Positions 26,395-34,778 of a stretch of 64,000 nucleotides of DNA are shown piece after piece. The stretch comes from Prevotella sp. UBA4330. Its GTDB lineage: Bacteria > Bacteroidota > Bacteroidia > Bacteroidales > Bacteroidaceae. The DNA lies in assembly GCA_002394385.1 (NCBI GenBank), contig DGTS01000038.1:163796-227795 (forward strand), given 5' to 3'. The translations under genes and the position numbers were made by a program. How positions within the stretch are numbered: position 1 is the first letter of the stretch; every line of letters begins with the position of its first letter. Below the pieces are notes generated by a model. The model saw only the letters and a list, made by a program, of their open reading frames with translations, made no database searches and had not been told where the DNA came from.

Positions 26395-27894
26395 ATGCGG
26401 TTAGTACAGACTCAAGAACAGAAACTGGAACAGAGACAGAAACTCACACAGCAGCAGATGCTACAGGTGAAGTTGCTGGAGATGCCGTTGGCAGAACTCG
26501 AACAAAGCGTTCAGGCGGAGATTGACGACAATCCCGCCCTGGAGTCGATGGCTAACGACGGTGACAACTATGATGAGCAAGGTGCCACATTCGATGGAGA
26601 TATAGAGGAAAACGACTTTGAAAACACAGAGGAAAAGGAGGAAAGGAAGGAAGAACTGGACATGGCGCTGCAGCGGATGATGGGAGACGACGAGATGCCA
26701 GAGGCAAGTGGCGATATGTCAAGTAAGAACCAGAATGCTGAGAGCGAAGAGATAACATTCGGCGACCAGACTTCTTTCTATGACAGACTGAAGGAGCAGA
26801 TGGGCGAACTCGACCTTTCTGACCAGCAGCGCGACATTATGGAATATATCATAGGCTCGCTCGACAACGATGGCTTGCTGCGAAAAAAGATAGACACCAT
26901 CGTTGATGAACTGGCAATATATCATAATATATACACCACCGAAAAAGAGGTGAAGGAGATGCTGGAGGAGATTCAGGAGTTCGATCCTGCCGGAATAGGG
27001 GCAAGGACACTGAAAGAGTGTCTCCTAATACAGATAGACCGCAAGCAGGGAAACCACATACGCCTCGTTCTGAGGGAAATAATAGACAAACACTACGACG
27101 ACTTCATAAGCAAGCGTTGGGAAAAGTTGTCACAGACAATGGCGCTGAGCGACGACGATGTGGAGCAACTGAAGAAGGAGGTGCAGCGGCTTAACCCAAA
27201 ACCAGGTGCTTCTTTAGGCGAGGCAGAGGGAAGAAACCTACAGCAGATAACGCCCGACTTCATCATCGATACTGCCGACGACGGCACCGTGACATTCACA
27301 ATCACCAAGGGACGAGTGCCCGATCTTTATGTTAGCGACTCGTTCACCGACCTCGTGAAGACATATCAGAAGGACAAGACAAAACTGAGCACAAAGGAGA
27401 AAGAGGCCCTGCTGTACGCTAAGGAGAAAATAGACCGCGCGCAGAGTTTCATAGATGCCATAAAGCAACGCCGCCATACGCTCTACATAACGATGCGGAC
27501 TATAATAGAAATACAGAAGAAGTATTTCCAGGAAGGTGACGAGGCAGAACTGAAACCAATGATACTGAAGGACATTGCCGACCGAACGGGGCTCGACATA
27601 AGCACCGTGTCGCGCGTGAGCAACCAGAAGTATGCGCAGACACGATGGGGAACGTTCCGGCTGAGACACTTCTTCAGCGACAGCATTAAGACCGAGACGG
27701 GAGAGGAACTGTCAACAAGAAAACTCAAGACCGTGCTACGCGACATAATAAACGGCGAGGACAAGCACAAGCCTCTGGGCGACGACGCCTTGAGCAAAGA
27801 GATGAAACAGCGCGGGTTCCCTATAGCACGGCGCACCGTGACGAAGTATCGCGAACAGATGGGAATACCCGTTGCAAGACTGAGAAAGCAATGA
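26395..27894 (+). CDS. rpoN: RNA polymerase sigma-54 factor
   Basis: A 499-residue protein. The glutamine-rich activator-interacting region I is at the N-terminus (RLVQTQEQKLEQRQKLTQQQ, then LLEMPLAELEQSV). An acidic region II follows (residues 55-115). The core-binding domain contains FDPAGIGARTLKECLLIQ near 198-215. The DNA-binding part contains DISTVSRVSNQKYAQT near 400-415 and the RpoN box ARRTVTKYRE near 477-486. It directs transcription from -24/-12 promoters with AAA+ activators. The stop overlaps the next ATG (ATGA), indicating translational coupling to the PAP2-like gene. Confidence 0.96.
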   Translation: MRLVQTQEQKLEQRQKLTQQQMLQVKLLEMPLAELEQSVQAEIDDNPALESMANDGDNYDEQGATFDGDIEENDFENTEEKEERKEELDMALQRMMGDDEMPEASGDMSSKNQNAESEEITFGDQTSFYDRLKEQMGELDLSDQQRDIMEYIIGSLDNDGLLRKKIDTIVDELAIYHNIYTTEKEVKEMLEEIQEFDPAGIGARTLKECLLIQIDRKQGNHIRLVLREIIDKHYDDFISKRWEKLSQTMALSDDDVEQLKKEVQRLNPKPGASLGEAEGRNLQQITPDFIIDTADDGTVTFTITKGRVPDLYVSDSFTDLVKTYQKDKTKLSTKEKEALLYAKEKIDRAQSFIDAIKQRRHTLYITMRTIIEIQKKYFQEGDEAELKPMILKDIADRTGLDISTVSRVSNQKYAQTRWGTFRLRHFFSDSIKTETGEELSTRKLKTVLRDIINGEDKHKPLGDDALSKEMKQRGFPIARRTVTKYREQMGIPVARLRKQ

Positions 27895-28520
27895 CTGAGA
27901 AACGACTTATTTTAGCATCAAGGGTGATAAGCAGCATCATATCGCCTTTCTACCTGCCCATGTTCGGCGTGATAGCGCTGTTCATGTTCACCTATCTTGG
28001 CATGCTCGACACGTGGATAAAGTTGCGCGTGCTGCTGATAGTATATGTTTTCACAGTCATTATTCCCACCTACCTTATTAAAATATATCAGTATTATCAC
28101 GGATGGACACCGATACAACTTGGACAAAAGGAGAGGCGAATGGTGCCTTATGTGATAAGCATTGTGTGTTACTTCGCATGTTACTACATAATGAACGTGC
28201 TACACATGCCTCATTTCATAGGAACGGTGATAATAGCGGCACTCGCCGTGCAGGTGATTTGCGCCCTGATAAACCTGCGATGGAAGGTGTCAACCCACTC
28301 GGCAGCCATAGGTGGCGTGATAGGCAGCGTTATAGCATTCTCGTTTCTCTTCACGTTCAACCCCACATGGTGGCTCTTCCTGCTGTTTTTCATGGCAGGA
28401 CTCGTTGGCACCAGCCGCATGATACTGCGTCAGCACACGCTGACCGAGGTATGCATGGGATTCATCATGGGCATCATCGTTGCCTTCCTCTCGGTCATCT
28501 ATTATAGAAACATAGTTTAA
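27891..28520 (+). CDS. PAP2-like membrane protein
   Basis: A 209-residue protein with about six membrane segments. The late motifs KVSTHSAAIGG (near 142-152) and GTSRMILRQHTLTEV (near 180-194) match the SxH and SRxxxxxH catalytic patterns of PAP2 phosphatases. The first motif (KxxxxxxRP) is degenerate (GQKERRMVPYV near 79-89). It probably acts on a lipid phosphate such as undecaprenyl or phosphatidylglycerol phosphate. It overlaps rpoN by 4 nt. Its last codon and stop (GTTTAA) lie inside a heptamer repeat array starting at 28514. Confidence 0.7.
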   Translation: MTEKRLILASRVISSIISPFYLPMFGVIALFMFTYLGMLDTWIKLRVLLIVYVFTVIIPTYLIKIYQYYHGWTPIQLGQKERRMVPYVISIVCYFACYYIMNVLHMPHFIGTVIIAALAVQVICALINLRWKVSTHSAAIGGVIGSVIAFSFLFTFNPTWWLFLLFFMAGLVGTSRMILRQHTLTEVCMGFIMGIIVAFLSVIYYRNIV

Positions 28521-28541
28521 AGTTTAAAGTTCAAAGTTCAA
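28514..28541. repeat. Heptamer array (AGTTTAA/AGTTCAA) at the PAP2-like stop codon
   Basis: Four perfect 7-nt units: agtttaa, agtttaa, agttcaa, agttcaa. The first contains the stop of the upstream gene and the array ends 5 nt before the purE ATG. Confidence 0.8.
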
Positions 28542-28546
28542 AGAAT

Positions 28547-29053
28547 ATGACTCCATTAGTAAGCATTATCATGGGCAGCACAAGCGACATGCCTGTTATG
28601 GAAAAAGCAATGAAGTTTCTCGACGAGATGCAGATACCGTTCGAGGTGAATGCTCTGTCGGCTCACCGCACACCAGCGGCAGTAGAGAAGTTTGCAAGTG
28701 AAGCGGCAGGACGCGGCATCAAGGTGATTATCGCGGGTGCAGGCATGGCGGCAGCACTGCCTGGTGTCATAGCGGCACAGACAACACTGCCAGTCATCGG
28801 AGTGCCAATCAAAGGCTCGGTGCTCGACGGTGTCGATGCACTTTACAGCATATTGCAGATGCCTCCAGGCATCCCCGTGGCTACGGTGGCCATCAACGGT
28901 GCCCTTAACGCTGCCATCCTCGCCATGCAGATGATTGCTCTCGGCGATGAGGCTATGGCAAAGAAGTTTGCCGAATATAAGGCTGGTCTCGGCAAGAAGA
29001 TAGAGAAGGCCAATGCCGACCTTGCCGAGATAAAATACAAATTTAAAGTTTAA
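28547..29053 (+). CDS. purE: N5-carboxyaminoimidazole ribonucleotide mutase
   Basis: A 168-residue class I PurE that converts N5-CAIR to CAIR in purine synthesis. The N-terminus carries IIMGSTSDMPVMEKA and the substrate-binding SAHRTP (near 41-46). GAGMAAALPGVIAAQTTLPVIGVPI and LPSGIP-like MPPGIPVATVAING follow. The C-terminus YKFKV and the stop come from the heptamer array at 29047. purK is not nearby; the gene lies between the PAP2-like gene and ispG in one tight + strand series. Confidence 0.96.
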   Translation: MTPLVSIIMGSTSDMPVMEKAMKFLDEMQIPFEVNALSAHRTPAAVEKFASEAAGRGIKVIIAGAGMAAALPGVIAAQTTLPVIGVPIKGSVLDGVDALYSILQMPPGIPVATVAINGALNAAILAMQMIALGDEAMAKKFAEYKAGLGKKIEKANADLAEIKYKFKV

Positions 29054-29074
29054 AGTTTATAGTTCAAAGTTAAA
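29047..29074. repeat. Heptamer array at the purE stop codon
   Basis: Units agtttaa, agtttat, agttcaa, agttaaa. The purE stop TAA (29051-29053) is inside the first; ispG starts 5 nt after the last unit. The arrangement is the same as at 28514. Confidence 0.8.
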
Positions 29075-29079
29075 AGAAT

Positions 29080-30471
29080 ATGGCAGAGCGCAGAAAGACA
29101 TCTGTAACACATGTGGGTAACATCGCCATCGGTGGCGACAACCCCATCAGGATACAGTCGATGGCTACCACAGACACCAACGACACCGAGGCATCGGTGG
29201 CGCAGGCGAAGCGCATCATCGATGCTGGCGGCGAACTGGTACGCTTCACCACGCAGGGCAAACGCGAGGCCGAGAACATGAAGAACATTAGCGACAGGCT
29301 CAAGGCCGACGGCTACGACACGCCGCTTGTTGCCGATGTGCACTTCACGGCGCATACTGCCGACGTGGCAGCACTCTACTGCGAGAAGGTGAGAATAAAC
29401 CCCGGAAACTACGTTGACCCAGGTCGTACGTTCAAACATCTGGAATATACCGACGCAGAATATGCCGAGGAACTGATGAAGATAGAGCGTACGCTGGTGC
29501 CATTCCTTAATATCTGCAAGGAGCATCACACCGCAGTGCGCATAGGAGTGAACCATGGCTCGCTCTCAGACCGCATAATGTCGCGCTACGGCGACACGCC
29601 CGAAGGCATCGTTGAGAGTTGTATGGAGTTTCTCAGAATATGCCGCCGCGAGGATTTCAACGACATCGTAATATCTATAAAGGCTTCAAACACCGTGGTG
29701 ATGGTGAACACCGTGCGGCTGCTTGTAGAGACAATGGACAAAGAGGACATGCACTATCCGCTGCATCTCGGCGTCACCGAGGCTGGCGAAGGTGAGGACG
29801 GGCGCATTAAGAGTGCTGTGGGTATCGGCGCTTTGCTCACCGAGGGCATCGGCGATACCATCCGCGTGTCGCTCTCGGAGGAGCCAGAGGCTGAGATTCC
29901 TGTGGCTCGCCGCCTGGTGGAACTTATCCCAGAGTGCACCGACTTGCGCGAAAACGCCATCATAAAGGACGACACTCTCTATCTCGACATCAACGCCGAC
30001 ACGTGGGAAGACCTGCAACTGAAGGCGGCAATGGCGGCAGGAGCCATACTCATTGACAAGAAAGCCCATAACCTCGTCATCTCATGTCCCGAAGGAGTAA
30101 AGTTCAAAGTTCAAAGTTCAAAGTTCAAAGTTCAAGATCTTCAGGACTCCATCCTGCAGGCGGCACGCATAAAATTCACCAAGACGGAGTATATCTCATG
30201 TCCTGGATGCGGCCGAACACTCTACGACCTGCGCACCACCATTGCCCGCATCAAGGAGGCAACGCGCGGCATGACGGGACTGAAGATAGGCATTATGGGC
30301 TGCATTGTGAACGGTCCTGGCGAAATGGCTGATGCCGACTACGGCTATGTTGGTGCTGGACGCGGCAAGATAAGCCTTTACAGGAACAAGGAATGCGTGC
30401 TCAAGAACATACCAGAGGAAGAGGCTGTTGACCGACTTCTGGAACTGATAAAGAGCGACGGAAAGGCTTAA
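29080..30471 (+). CDS. ispG: 4-hydroxy-3-methylbut-2-en-1-yl diphosphate synthase (flavodoxin)
   Basis: A 463-residue [4Fe-4S] enzyme of the MEP isoprenoid pathway. The TIM barrel has NPIRIQSMATTDTNDTEA in order near 24-41, RFTTQGKREAENMKNI, LVADVHFTAHTADVAA and RINPGNYVDPGRTF. The cluster domain has EYISCPGCGRTLYDL (near 369-383), GIMGCIVNGPGEMADADYGYVG and a glutamate (EEEAV). Bacteroidetes and plant-type enzymes usually have a large extra domain between barrel and cluster domain and reach about 600 residues; here that region is only about 100 residues. It contains KFKVQSSKFKVQ, translated from five AAGTTCA heptamers (30100-30134). The flanking residues (AGAILIDKKAHN, LQAARIKFTKTE) still match the long type. 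Confidence 0.93.
   Translation: MAERRKTSVTHVGNIAIGGDNPIRIQSMATTDTNDTEASVAQAKRIIDAGGELVRFTTQGKREAENMKNISDRLKADGYDTPLVADVHFTAHTADVAALYCEKVRINPGNYVDPGRTFKHLEYTDAEYAEELMKIERTLVPFLNICKEHHTAVRIGVNHGSLSDRIMSRYGDTPEGIVESCMEFLRICRREDFNDIVISIKASNTVVMVNTVRLLVETMDKEDMHYPLHLGVTEAGEGEDGRIKSAVGIGALLTEGIGDTIRVSLSEEPEAEIPVARRLVELIPECTDLRENAIIKDDTLYLDINADTWEDLQLKAAMAAGAILIDKKAHNLVISCPEGVKFKVQSSKFKVQDLQDSILQAARIKFTKTEYISCPGCGRTLYDLRTTIARIKEATRGMTGLKIGIMGCIVNGPGEMADADYGYVGAGRGKISLYRNKECVLKNIPEEEAVDRLLELIKSDGKA
30100..30134. repeat. Five perfect AAGTTCA heptamers inside ispG
   Basis: Five identical 7-nt units run through all reading frames and are read as a 7-residue periodic peptide (VKFKVQSSKFKVQ). It is the same repeat as the intergenic arrays at 28514 and 29047. 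Confidence 0.9.
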
Positions 30472-30489
30472 AAAGCACCACACAAATAG

Positions 30490-30535
30490 CGTTTTGCAAC
30501 TTCTTGAAATCTCAAAAGGTTGCAAAACGTTTTTT
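30490..30535 (+). terminator. Rho-independent terminator after ispG
   Basis: The 11-bp stem CGTTTTGCAAC (30490-30500) / GTTGCAAAACG (30519-30529) is followed by six T. It ends the ispG transcript 20 nt after the stop. Confidence 0.9.
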
Positions 30536-30682
30536 AAATGCAAAAAAAGCAATAGAAAAAGCATTTTCCTGACTCTGTATATGAGTGCAAAAGGTGTGGA
30601 CGACAATATAAAAAGAGGGTTCGGGAAATCATTCGAAATAGGTATAAATAGGGTTTTTCCCACAATTAATAGGAATATTCTT

Positions 30683-30713
30683 ATTGCCGTTAGTGCTGAA
30701 AATGCTATCTTTG
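30683..30713 (+). promoter_or_regulatory. Promoter of the outer-membrane barrel gene
   Basis: ATTG at 30683-30686 (one mismatch), 19 nt, TATCTTTG at 30706-30713, 33 nt before the ATG at 30747. Confidence 0.7.
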
Positions 30714-30746
30714 CAGTGAAGTTTTTAATCACTAAAGCATGTAAAT

Positions 30747-31442
30747 ATGAAAAAGATTATCGCAACTATCGCATTGGCGGCATTCGCTTTGATGCCGTCG
30801 TTTGCACAGAACTACACCCACAGCAGGTACTATAACCGCAACACGGGACAGTTGGATTATGGCTATGGCACACGAGGCAGTTATATGAATCGTGACACTT
30901 ATTTCGGCTTCCGCGTAGGTCCGGCATTCACAACAGTAAACTCTGACAACCCTTTCCTCGACGGAGGAAAGATGAAAACGGGTCTCAACGTGGGTGTGGC
31001 AGCAGGCTTTGCACTTACCGACCGTGCCCCGCTGTTCCTCGAGTCGGGCGTTTACTATGTTGAGAAAGGAGGCAAGAACAAGAAGAGCGGACTGGACTTC
31101 ACCTATAACCTGGGATATGTGGAGGTGCCGTTTGTGCTGAAGTATGCCTATAACATCGACCGCACGTTCTCCATACAGCCGTTTTTCGGCGGTTATTTAG
31201 CATGTGGTGTGGCAGGCAAGATAAAGGACTTCAACGGTCATGAGGCGTACAACTCGTTCGACGATGACTACGACGGAGCCTTCAAGCGCTTCGATGCTGG
31301 TCTGAGAATGGGTGTCGGCGTGGGCATCGACCTTTTCTATGCCGACCTCACTTACGACCTCGGACTGTCTAACATCGGCAACGATGCCTTCGATGAGGCT
31401 CACAACAGCGCGCTGATGCTCACCTTCGGAGTGAATTTCTAA
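30747..31442 (+). CDS. Outer-membrane beta-barrel protein
   Basis: A 231-residue protein with signal peptide MKKIIATIALAAFALMPSFA and alternating hydrophobic/aromatic strands typical of the Bacteroidetes 8-stranded OMP_b-brl family: FGFRVGPAFTTVN, TGLNVGVAAGFAL, LFLESGVYYVEKGG, LGYVEVPFVLKYAY, IQPFFGGYLACGVAG and a C-terminal strand SALMLTFGVNF ending in Phe. No enzymatic motif is visible, so a structural or small-solute role is likely. It is a stand-alone gene between the ispG terminator and the octamer repeats. Confidence 0.85.
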   Translation: MKKIIATIALAAFALMPSFAQNYTHSRYYNRNTGQLDYGYGTRGSYMNRDTYFGFRVGPAFTTVNSDNPFLDGGKMKTGLNVGVAAGFALTDRAPLFLESGVYYVEKGGKNKKSGLDFTYNLGYVEVPFVLKYAYNIDRTFSIQPFFGGYLACGVAGKIKDFNGHEAYNSFDDDYDGAFKRFDAGLRMGVGVGIDLFYADLTYDLGLSNIGNDAFDEAHNSALMLTFGVNF

Positions 31443-31454
31443 TGTTAAGTGTGG

Positions 31455-31675
31455 GAGTTTATGAGTTTTTAAGTTTGTGAGTTTTTAAGTTTTTAAGTTT
31501 TTGAGTTTAGGAGTGCAGGAGTGTAGGAGTTTAGACATCACATTGCAGGTCGTCAGCCATTTGGTAACATGTAAAACTGATGTATGAACTTCAGCGGCTG
31601 AAAGCCGCGAAAACTCCAGAACTTATAAACTTCCAAACTCAAAAACTCAAAAACTCACAAACTTAAAAACTCCTT
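31455..31675. repeat. Octamer arrays in inverted orientation (10 + 8 units)
   Basis: Ten exact 8-nt units (gagtttat, gagttttt, aagtttgt and so on) at 31455-31534 face eight units of the complementary type (aactccag, aacttata, aacttcca and so on) at 31612-31675. The 77-nt centre between them holds a small perfect hairpin GCGGCT-GAA-AGCCGC near 31593-31607. The whole block can fold as one long stem. It fills the gap before the Pif1-type helicase gene. Confidence 0.85.
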
Positions 31676-31696
31676 AATTAAAATAAACAGCAGCCA

Positions 31697-33808
31697 ATGG
31701 AAAACAACCCCGAACTGCAACTGGCATGGGACTTCGTTGAGAACACCGGAGTGAGCATTTTCCTGACAGGAAAGGCAGGAACAGGCAAGACAACATTCCT
31801 CAGAGAGGTGAAGCAGCGGTCGCCAAAACGAATGGTGGTGGTGGCACCTACGGGTGTTGCCGCCATTAATGCTGGTGGGCAGACCATCCACTCGTTCTTC
31901 CAACTGCCGCTGTCGCCATACGTTCCCGAGTCGCGTTACAGGGAGCGGTATGACTTCTCGAAAGAGAAGAAGAAACTGCTGCGCACACTCGACCTTCTGG
32001 TCATCGACGAGGTGTCGATGGTGAGAAGCGACCTGCTCGACGCAATAGACGATGTCATGCGCCGCTTCCGCGACCCCCGACGACCCTTCGGAGGTGTCCA
32101 ACTGCTGCTGATAGGCGACCTCCAGCAACTCACTCCCGTCGTGACACCCGCCGACGAGGCACTGTTGAAAGCCCACTACGACACGCCTTACTTCTTCGGT
32201 TCTAATGCCTTGCGGCAGACACAGTATGTCACCATCGAACTGAAACAGGTTTACCGACAGCAAGACAGGGCGTTCATAGACATTCTGAACCATATTCGCG
32301 AAGGTCAGGTGACCGCAGCAGACCTTGAAAGATTGAACCAACGGTGCATCAACAACTTCCATCCATCGCCCGATGAGGGCTACATCAGACTTACCACTCA
32401 TAACCATCTGGCAGACACATACAACGAACAGGAACTGTCAGACATTCCGTCGAGGGCATTCACCTACAACGCCAGAATCGACGGTACATTCCCCGAATAT
32501 GCCTATCCCACCGATATCGACCTCACGCTGAAGCAGGGGGCACAGGTGATGTTCGTGAAAAACGACACAGAAGGGCGCTACTATAACGGACGCATAGGAC
32601 GCATAACGAGCATCGACGAGAGACATGTCAGCGTGTTATGTCCCGGCGATGACCGCGCCATCGACGTGGAACCTACAGAGTGGGAGAACACCAAATACGT
32701 GCTGAACGAGAAAACAAAGGAGATAGAGTCCACCGTGCAGGGAACGTTCAGACAACTGCCTCTCAGGCTGGCATGGGCCATAACGATACACAAAAGCCAG
32801 GGACTAACCTTCGAGCATGCCATCATCGACGCGGCATTCTCGTTCGCCGCAGGACAGGTTTACGTGGCATTGAGCCGATGCAAGACACTCTCGGGGATGG
32901 TGCTTGCCAAGCCAGTAAGACGCGAAAACATAATGAGCGACAGCCGCGTGGAAAGTTATATCGCACAACAAGAAACACAGGCGCAGCGCAGCATCGAGAT
33001 GTTACCGACGCTGAAGGAGCAGTTCCACCGCGAACAACTGCGCCAACTGTTCGACTTCACCGACCTTCAGCGCGGCGAGAACCAACTGGCGAGAGTTCTC
33101 GAGGAGCACTTCTCGAACACCTATCCGCGACTGGTGGCTGCACATAAGCAGGCACGCGACGACATTAATAATAAGGTGGTGGAGGTAGCACGCAAATGGA
33201 CCGCCGTCTTCATGGCTCTCAGCGGCGAGCAACTGAATGCCACCGAGTTCCGCGAACGCGTGACACGCAGCGCCGCCTATTTCCTTGGCATCGTAACCGA
33301 CGTGATGGGCAGTCTGCTCGGCAGCACCTCTGCCGAGACCGATAGCAGCATGGTGAGAAAACGTTTCACCGATGCCCTTGCCGACACCTCGATGGCTTTT
33401 GAAATTAAGACGGCCCTGCTTAAAGAGATAACGATGAAAGGCTTCGATGCCACAACATTCATGAGGATGAAGCAGCGCGTCACACTCACCGTGGTTGATG
33501 GTAAGGAGCAGAAGGCTGAGAAGCGCAAACGGCGCGGCAAGAAAGACGCTGAGAAGGCAGACGTGAACACCGAGGACATACAGAACAAGGAACTCTTCGA
33601 GCGTCTTCGCAAGTGGCGAGTGCACAAGAGTTTACAAAAGAAAATGCCGGTATATACCATCATGCAGCAAAAAGCACTCATCGGCATAGCCAACAGCAAA
33701 CCAACGACAATAAAAGAACTCCTCGCCATACCATATATCGGCAAGAAAACAGCCGAGGAATACGGGGAGGAGATTCTATCTATAGTTTATGAGTTTATGA
33801 GTTTGTGA
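31697..33808 (+). CDS. Pif1-family helicase with C-terminal HRDC-like domain
   Basis: A 703-residue superfamily-1B helicase. Walker A is FLTGKAGTGKTTFLREV (near 22-38), followed by motif Ia VVAPTGVAAINAGGQTIHSFF, Walker B LDLLVIDEVSMV (near 98-109), motif III LLLIGDLQQLTPV, and the SH3-like insertion with GAQVMFVKND. Motifs V/VI are AITIHKSQGLTFEHAIID and GQVYVALSRCKTLSGM. A long helical middle (residues 415-600) precedes an HRDC-like domain (ELFERLRKWRVHKS, ELLAIPYIGKKTAEEYGEEIL). It likely unwinds forked or structured DNA such as G-quadruplexes, fitting for a genome with many G-rich repeats. The final residues YEFMSL and the stop come from the octamer array at 33783. Confidence 0.88.
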   Translation: MENNPELQLAWDFVENTGVSIFLTGKAGTGKTTFLREVKQRSPKRMVVVAPTGVAAINAGGQTIHSFFQLPLSPYVPESRYRERYDFSKEKKKLLRTLDLLVIDEVSMVRSDLLDAIDDVMRRFRDPRRPFGGVQLLLIGDLQQLTPVVTPADEALLKAHYDTPYFFGSNALRQTQYVTIELKQVYRQQDRAFIDILNHIREGQVTAADLERLNQRCINNFHPSPDEGYIRLTTHNHLADTYNEQELSDIPSRAFTYNARIDGTFPEYAYPTDIDLTLKQGAQVMFVKNDTEGRYYNGRIGRITSIDERHVSVLCPGDDRAIDVEPTEWENTKYVLNEKTKEIESTVQGTFRQLPLRLAWAITIHKSQGLTFEHAIIDAAFSFAAGQVYVALSRCKTLSGMVLAKPVRRENIMSDSRVESYIAQQETQAQRSIEMLPTLKEQFHREQLRQLFDFTDLQRGENQLARVLEEHFSNTYPRLVAAHKQARDDINNKVVEVARKWTAVFMALSGEQLNATEFRERVTRSAAYFLGIVTDVMGSLLGSTSAETDSSMVRKRFTDALADTSMAFEIKTALLKEITMKGFDATTFMRMKQRVTLTVVDGKEQKAEKRKRRGKKDAEKADVNTEDIQNKELFERLRKWRVHKSLQKKMPVYTIMQQKALIGIANSKPTTIKELLAIPYIGKKTAEEYGEEILSIVYEFMSL

Positions 33809-33902
33809 GTTTATGAGTTTATGAGTTTGTGAGTTTGTGAGTTGATGAGTTTATGAGTTTGTGAGTTTATGAGTTTATGAGTTGACAAGTAAACGAGTTC
33901 TT
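33783..33902. repeat. Octamer array (15 units) at the Pif1 stop codon
   Basis: Fifteen consecutive 8-nt units: tagtttat, gagtttat, gagtttgt, gagtttat and so on, ending gagttgac, aagtaaac, gagttctt. The helicase stop (33806-33808) lies in the third unit. The array occupies the gap between convergent genes. Confidence 0.85.
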
Positions 33903-33941
33903 TGCAAGCAAAGCGACCAGAGGTCGAGCGGACGAGTCAAA

Positions 33942-34553
33942 TCATTCTGGTGTTAGGGGAATGGCCATCTCGCCAGAAGGGTACTCAGTCAGATAGACAC
34001 ACTCTGCAAGTCCCTGGGTGCTCCATATCTTAGCATAATTGTCGCCGAAAAGTTTGTTCGTACTGTTGCACAACTGCCTTGCACCGCTCAATGTGGCATA
34101 ACAGTTAAGGCAAATCTTATAAACTGTCTTTCCGTCTTCTATGTCCTTATATACCGGAGAACCATCGAAGGCATCAGGACAATTATAGAAGAACTGCTTC
34201 ACCTCTGCCATTGAGTTGCAGGTGGAGATTACAACATAATAAACAGTGGGCAGACCGCTAATCTTCACAGGCTTGCTGCTCAGCGTGACATACTTGCTGT
34301 GCACGTAGCCGACAACATTGTCCACGCGAACCTTCCACCATGTGCCCTTGTTGCTCAGCAATACAGCACCCTTGCGATTGGTGGCAAGCACACCGACAAT
34401 CTTTGATTTGGCACTTGGCGTTTTCCTTACATTCACGAAACCATCGGTGGAGATAGAATATACCAGTTTCTTGCCAGCCTGCTGCTCCATGCTCCAGCCG
34501 CCAAGGCAGAACATCATCATCAGGAGCGTCAGAAGAATCGTTTTTGTTTTCAT
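33942..34553 (-). CDS. Exported bacterial SH3-domain protein
   Basis: A 203-residue protein. The signal sequence MKTKTILLTLLMMMFCLGG is followed by a bacterial SH3 domain at about 32-93 (GFVNVRKTPSAKSKIVGVL, GTWWKVRVDNVVGYVHSKYV). A C-terminal region (VYYVVISTCNSMAEVKQFF ... YKICLNCYATLSGARQL) has the layout of a SPOR-like fold. Both domains commonly bind peptidoglycan, so an envelope or cell-wall role is likely. Its own promoter is at 34592-34623 and it is separated from the AT-rich island that follows. Confidence 0.75.
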   Translation of the reverse strand: MKTKTILLTLLMMMFCLGGWSMEQQAGKKLVYSISTDGFVNVRKTPSAKSKIVGVLATNRKGAVLLSNKGTWWKVRVDNVVGYVHSKYVTLSSKPVKISGLPTVYYVVISTCNSMAEVKQFFYNCPDAFDGSPVYKDIEDGKTVYKICLNCYATLSGARQLCNSTNKLFGDNYAKIWSTQGLAECVYLTEYPSGEMAIPLTPE

Positions 34554-34591
34554 AAGTTTCTTAGTTTTTGTTCAAATTGTATTTATCAATG

Positions 34592-34623
34592 CAAAGATAA
34601 AACAAAAAAAATAAAAACACAAA
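34592..34623 (-). promoter_or_regulatory. Promoter of the SH3-domain gene
   Basis: On the minus strand: TTTG (34623-34620), 20 nt, TATCTTTG (34599-34592), about 40 nt before the start codon. Confidence 0.75.
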
Positions 34624-34637
34624 ATATCATTTCGTTT

Positions 34638-34778
34638 TTAACACTCAGTTCTATTGCGAATGTCTTTGATGTTTGCGGCACACCATAAGAACAACAAATC
34701 TATGAAATATTCCTTCTCAGATACGACAAGTCGATATTGATTGCCCATGAACGAGAAGCCGTTTCCATCAGTCGTCAT
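34638..34778 (-). pseudogene. Remnant of a DUF1016 (YhcG-type PD-(D/E)XK) nuclease
   Basis: An open stretch of 46 codons, read from an ATG that overlaps the end of the 34768-35343 gene. It begins TDGNGFSFMGNQYRLVVSEK and continues EYFIDLLFLW. This is the characteristic segment of the DUF1016 C-terminal nuclease domain (pattern GxGFxFxGxQYRLxVxxxxYFIDLLFY). It lacks the upstream helical domain and the following catalytic ELK part; after the conserved block the sequence becomes unrelated and stops. DUF1016 proteins often accompany type I restriction-modification genes. This is a sequence-level reading; a profile search would decide it. Confidence 0.6.
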
